Assembly: GCF_001310085.1 (NCBI RefSeq)
Contig: NZ_CP012643.1
Coordinates: 1,829,001-1,893,000, forward strand
Reading direction: 5' to 3'
From: Rufibacter tibetensis
Lineage (GTDB): Bacteria; Bacteroidota; Bacteroidia; Cytophagales; Hymenobacteraceae
Length of the DNA: 64,000 nucleotides
In this document: one piece after another, positions 63,301-64,000 of the stretch
Layout: every line of letters begins with the position of its first letter
Position numbering within the stretch: position 1 is the stretch's first letter
Translations under genes and position numbers: made by a program
The notes under the pieces: model-generated
Seen by the model: the letters and a program-made list of their open reading frames with translations, nothing else
Told to the model about the DNA's origin: nothing
Databases searched by the model: none

Positions 63301-63457
63301 CATCTTCATGTCTAACCGCGTGCACCCCACCCGCGAAAGCTCAGTATTAAGCCAGCTGAACACCCGTACCAAGGTGATGCAGGTGGTGTATGATGCTATG
63401 GCGAAAGCCAAGAATGGTACTGCTCCCGCCACCGCTACTTCGACGACGGGACGGTAA
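60365..63457 (+). CDS. GH3 (NagZ-type) N-acetylhexosaminidase fused to a beta-lactamase-fold domain
   Basis: The gene begins with TTG (60365) because no ATG gives the signal peptide MKKHRFLSLAIVFIFLVGAI. The 1030-residue product has a Lys/Ala-rich segment, then a GH3 domain with the NagZ His loop NAKHFPGHGDTNVDSHYGL (about 240-258) and FTDALNMQGV (nucleophile Asp near 324). A second alpha/beta domain follows to ~600, then a class C beta-lactamase-like domain with SVTK (Ser near 685) and YSD (near 802). The pairing of NagZ and beta-lactamase-type domains is known in Bacteroidota. It probably cleaves muropeptides in the periplasm. Confidence 0.93.
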   Translation: MKKHRFLSLAIVFIFLVGAITLHGQTGKRKPSKASTKKTAAVSKKAAAKKPAVPVFNPKTDPPHLGANQKWVDSVFKSLTPEERIAQLIMIPVYSNKDQAHIDSISRLVTNYKVGGLIFFQGGPVRQAHMTNRYQRESKVPLMISIDGEWGLGMRLDSTVSFPYQMSLGGIENEKLIYDMGAEIARQCRRLGIHVNFAPVVDVNNNANNPVIGFRSFGEDKYNVTRKAMAYMKGMQDNKVMANAKHFPGHGDTNVDSHYGLPVLHFSKLRLDSTELYPFRELMKNGLGSLMVAHMNIPVLDNTKDVASTLSKGIVSDLLKKEMGFKGLVFTDALNMQGVAKFYPPGIVDVKALLAGNDVLLNTMDVKTTIEEVKKAIANKEITQAEVDARCKKVLAAKQWAGLDKWQPIETKNLIADLNNPTADYINRQLTEASLTLLRNKDNVLPIKTLDTLKIAALALGTSTETEFQKSLAKYAKVDNFFLPPTSSIADLQVLQERLKDYNTILVGVHKLQLKASGNNTFGITAEMNLFLKDLIRSKQTIVSVFGNVYSLNRFEDIEKAHGVLAAYQENALTQDVAAQIIFGGVGAKGKLPVNVSNYFRMTNGLKTDGGLRLAYTQPEALGLKSQDFAQIDTLVNQAIRAKATPGAQVLVAKNGKVIYAKSFGYHTYENQTPVKNTDLYDLASVTKITTALAAYMKLNGEGKFDVDKTLGEYLPMMQKSNKESLKYRDILTHQARLKSWIPFWKEELKKNGELKSSVFSPDSSAKFPIRVAKNLYIHKDHAEEIYEQIKESPLNEKPGYVYSDLSFILAPLVVKNITGQDFETYLKKNIYEPLGAHTLTFNPYKQYPLSRIVPTEVDTLFRKQLLHGTVHDEGAAMLGGVSGHAGLFGNANDLAKVMQMYLNDGIYAGKRYIANKTVSTFSKCQFCPDNYRALGFDRPSKPGTVNGNAAQSAPAESFGHTGFTGIYSWVDPVNQIVYIFMSNRVHPTRESSVLSQLNTRTKVMQVVYDAMAKAKNGTAPATATSTTGR

Positions 63458-63471
63458 GATTTAGTTGAAGA

Positions 63472-63517
63472 AAAGCAAAAGGCCCACACTGGTAAACCAG
63501 TGTGGGCCTTTTGCTTT
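63472..63517. terminator. Terminator after the GH3/beta-lactamase fusion gene
   Basis: A perfect 21-bp stem (63472-63492 with 63497-63517) closes TAAA. The GGCCCACACTGG core and flanking A/T arms support a bidirectional terminator. Confidence 0.93.
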
Positions 63518-63621
63518 AATAGAGGTTTTGGACTTATTTTTAGAAAAAGAGGCTTAAAACTAAAGCCTTAAAAGGAAGTATTCTTTGAGGCATCCTTTCA
63601 AGAGACGCACTCTCCCCAATT

Positions 63622-63710
63622 ATCATCTTGGAAAGATCTTGTGGGCGAGTTAGAAAAGCCTTGTGGTAAGCGCTACTACTGTTCGCTCACAAGGTCCTTT
63701 CAGGATGACA
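63622..63710. repeat. Inner ~90-bp inverted-repeat element, third copy
   Basis: ATCATCTTGGAAAGATCTTG (63622) and its partner CTCACAAGGTCC...AGGATGACA (to 63710) form terminal inverted repeats of ~25 bp. This copy has no outer arms. It lies in the 281-bp gap before the partial gene, after a GTTTT-palindrome fragment at 63525-63560. Confidence 0.75.
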
Positions 63711-63738
63711 ATAGAATAAACAGAAGTGAAGTACCTTG

Positions 63739-64000
63739 TTAATTACTCAACGTAACCTGAAAGTGCGGCGTGGCCGAGGTGATGGCGTCTCCTTCGCGTT
63801 GGTTGGTGCTGACCCATTTGCCTTGGTGATAAATCCAACCGTTAGGGCTGCGGTTATCGGGGCCGTAGCTCCGGATGCTGGGTTCATAGGAAATTCTGGC
63901 GGGTACTTCTTTCGCGCCAGTCTCGGGGTTTACAGCCTCGTAGCGGTTCTGCTTGAGGATGAGCCATTCAAAGGCAACGAAAAGTCCCTGCTCCGGTATC
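63739..64000 (-). CDS. C-terminal part of an uncharacterised protein (start beyond the window)
   Basis: An open minus-strand frame runs from the window end to a TAA at 63739-63741, giving 86 residues: IPEQGLFVAFEWLILKQNRY, then GAKEVPARISYEPSIRSYGP, and a C-terminal WIYHQGKWVSTNQREGD. The LFVAFEWL and SYEP segments resemble the C terminus of some carboxypeptidase-like regulatory-domain proteins of Bacteroidota, but I cannot assign it to a family with confidence. It is convergent with the fusion gene. Confidence 0.6.
   Translation of the reverse strand, partial: IPEQGLFVAFEWLILKQNRYEAVNPETGAKEVPARISYEPSIRSYGPDNRSPNGWIYHQGKWVSTNQREGDAITSATPHFQVTLSN

Noticed and set aside
1-64000. Insertion sequence, prophage, CRISPR array or secretion-system cluster
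   Set aside because: I saw no transposase, integrase, phage structural gene, cas gene or repeat-spacer pattern anywhere.

Overview
The window looks like chromosomal DNA of an aerobic, pigmented-type Bacteroidota, most likely order Cytophagales and near the Hymenobacteraceae (Rufibacter/Pontibacter/Hymenobacter relatives). This is inferred from the SusC/SusD pair, DUF5686, DUF4834 and DUF4230 proteins, SPII lipoproteins in most exported products, TAnnTTTG-type -7 boxes and a GC content near 50%. No rRNA, phage, transposase, integrase or CRISPR array is present. One tRNA gene (tRNA-Gly, anticodon CCC) is present.

Layout. 1-8 kb: the 3' end of a small Cys/Trp-motif protein, a TIM-barrel glycosidase lipoprotein, a SusC/SusD outer-membrane glycan uptake pair, and a paralogue of the first gene. 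8-13.5 kb: a VOC protein, a DUF5686 outer-membrane protein, a DMT exporter and recX. 13.4-24.8 kb: a DUF4230 protein, a PLP-dependent deaminase/desulfhydrase, YfhO, DUF4834 and FkbM proteins, a PagL-type lipid A deacylase, a DUF885 hydrolase, an SDR and a beta-lactamase-fold hydrolase. 24.9-30.2 kb: a luciferase-like flavoenzyme, pirin, DUF4242, a lipoprotein, tRNA-Gly and an HSL-type esterase lipoprotein. 30.9-36.2 kb: an LTA-synthase-like enzyme, then a redox group (DsbA-like protein, remnant lipoprotein, MarR regulator and Old Yellow Enzyme). 36.5-44.4 kb: a DinG-like helicase, carB and an alanine/glycine:cation symporter. 44.5-53.1 kb: a DCC protein, a Gly/Thr-repeat lipoprotein, an HTTM membrane protein, an XRE/DUF2975 pair, a DEAD-box helicase, an M28 peptidase and small proteins. 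53.2-64 kb: a TonB receptor, a GNAT, then four peptidoglycan-active genes (NlpC/P60, PBP4, LD-carboxypeptidase, and a GH3/beta-lactamase fusion).

How genes work together. The SusC/D pair and nearby glycosidase form a small glycan-use locus. The MarR gene and the adjacent Old Yellow Enzyme share a near-identical 16-bp palindrome upstream of each start, so they probably form one small electrophile- or redox-responsive regulon. The 56.3-63.5 kb block carries most of the activities needed to cut and recycle peptidoglycan stem peptides and sugars.

The most unusual content lies between genes. There are at least four families of non-coding repeats: (i) a degenerate ~35-bp palindrome related to CGTTTTAGGCC-GTTTTC and its complement in many intergenic gaps; (ii) ~90-bp inverted-repeat elements nested inside outer hairpin arms; (iii) a 310-360-bp GC-rich repeat in two full copies plus a fragment; (iv) C-rich inverted arms. 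None carries a credible gene. They look like non-autonomous mobile or REP-like elements.
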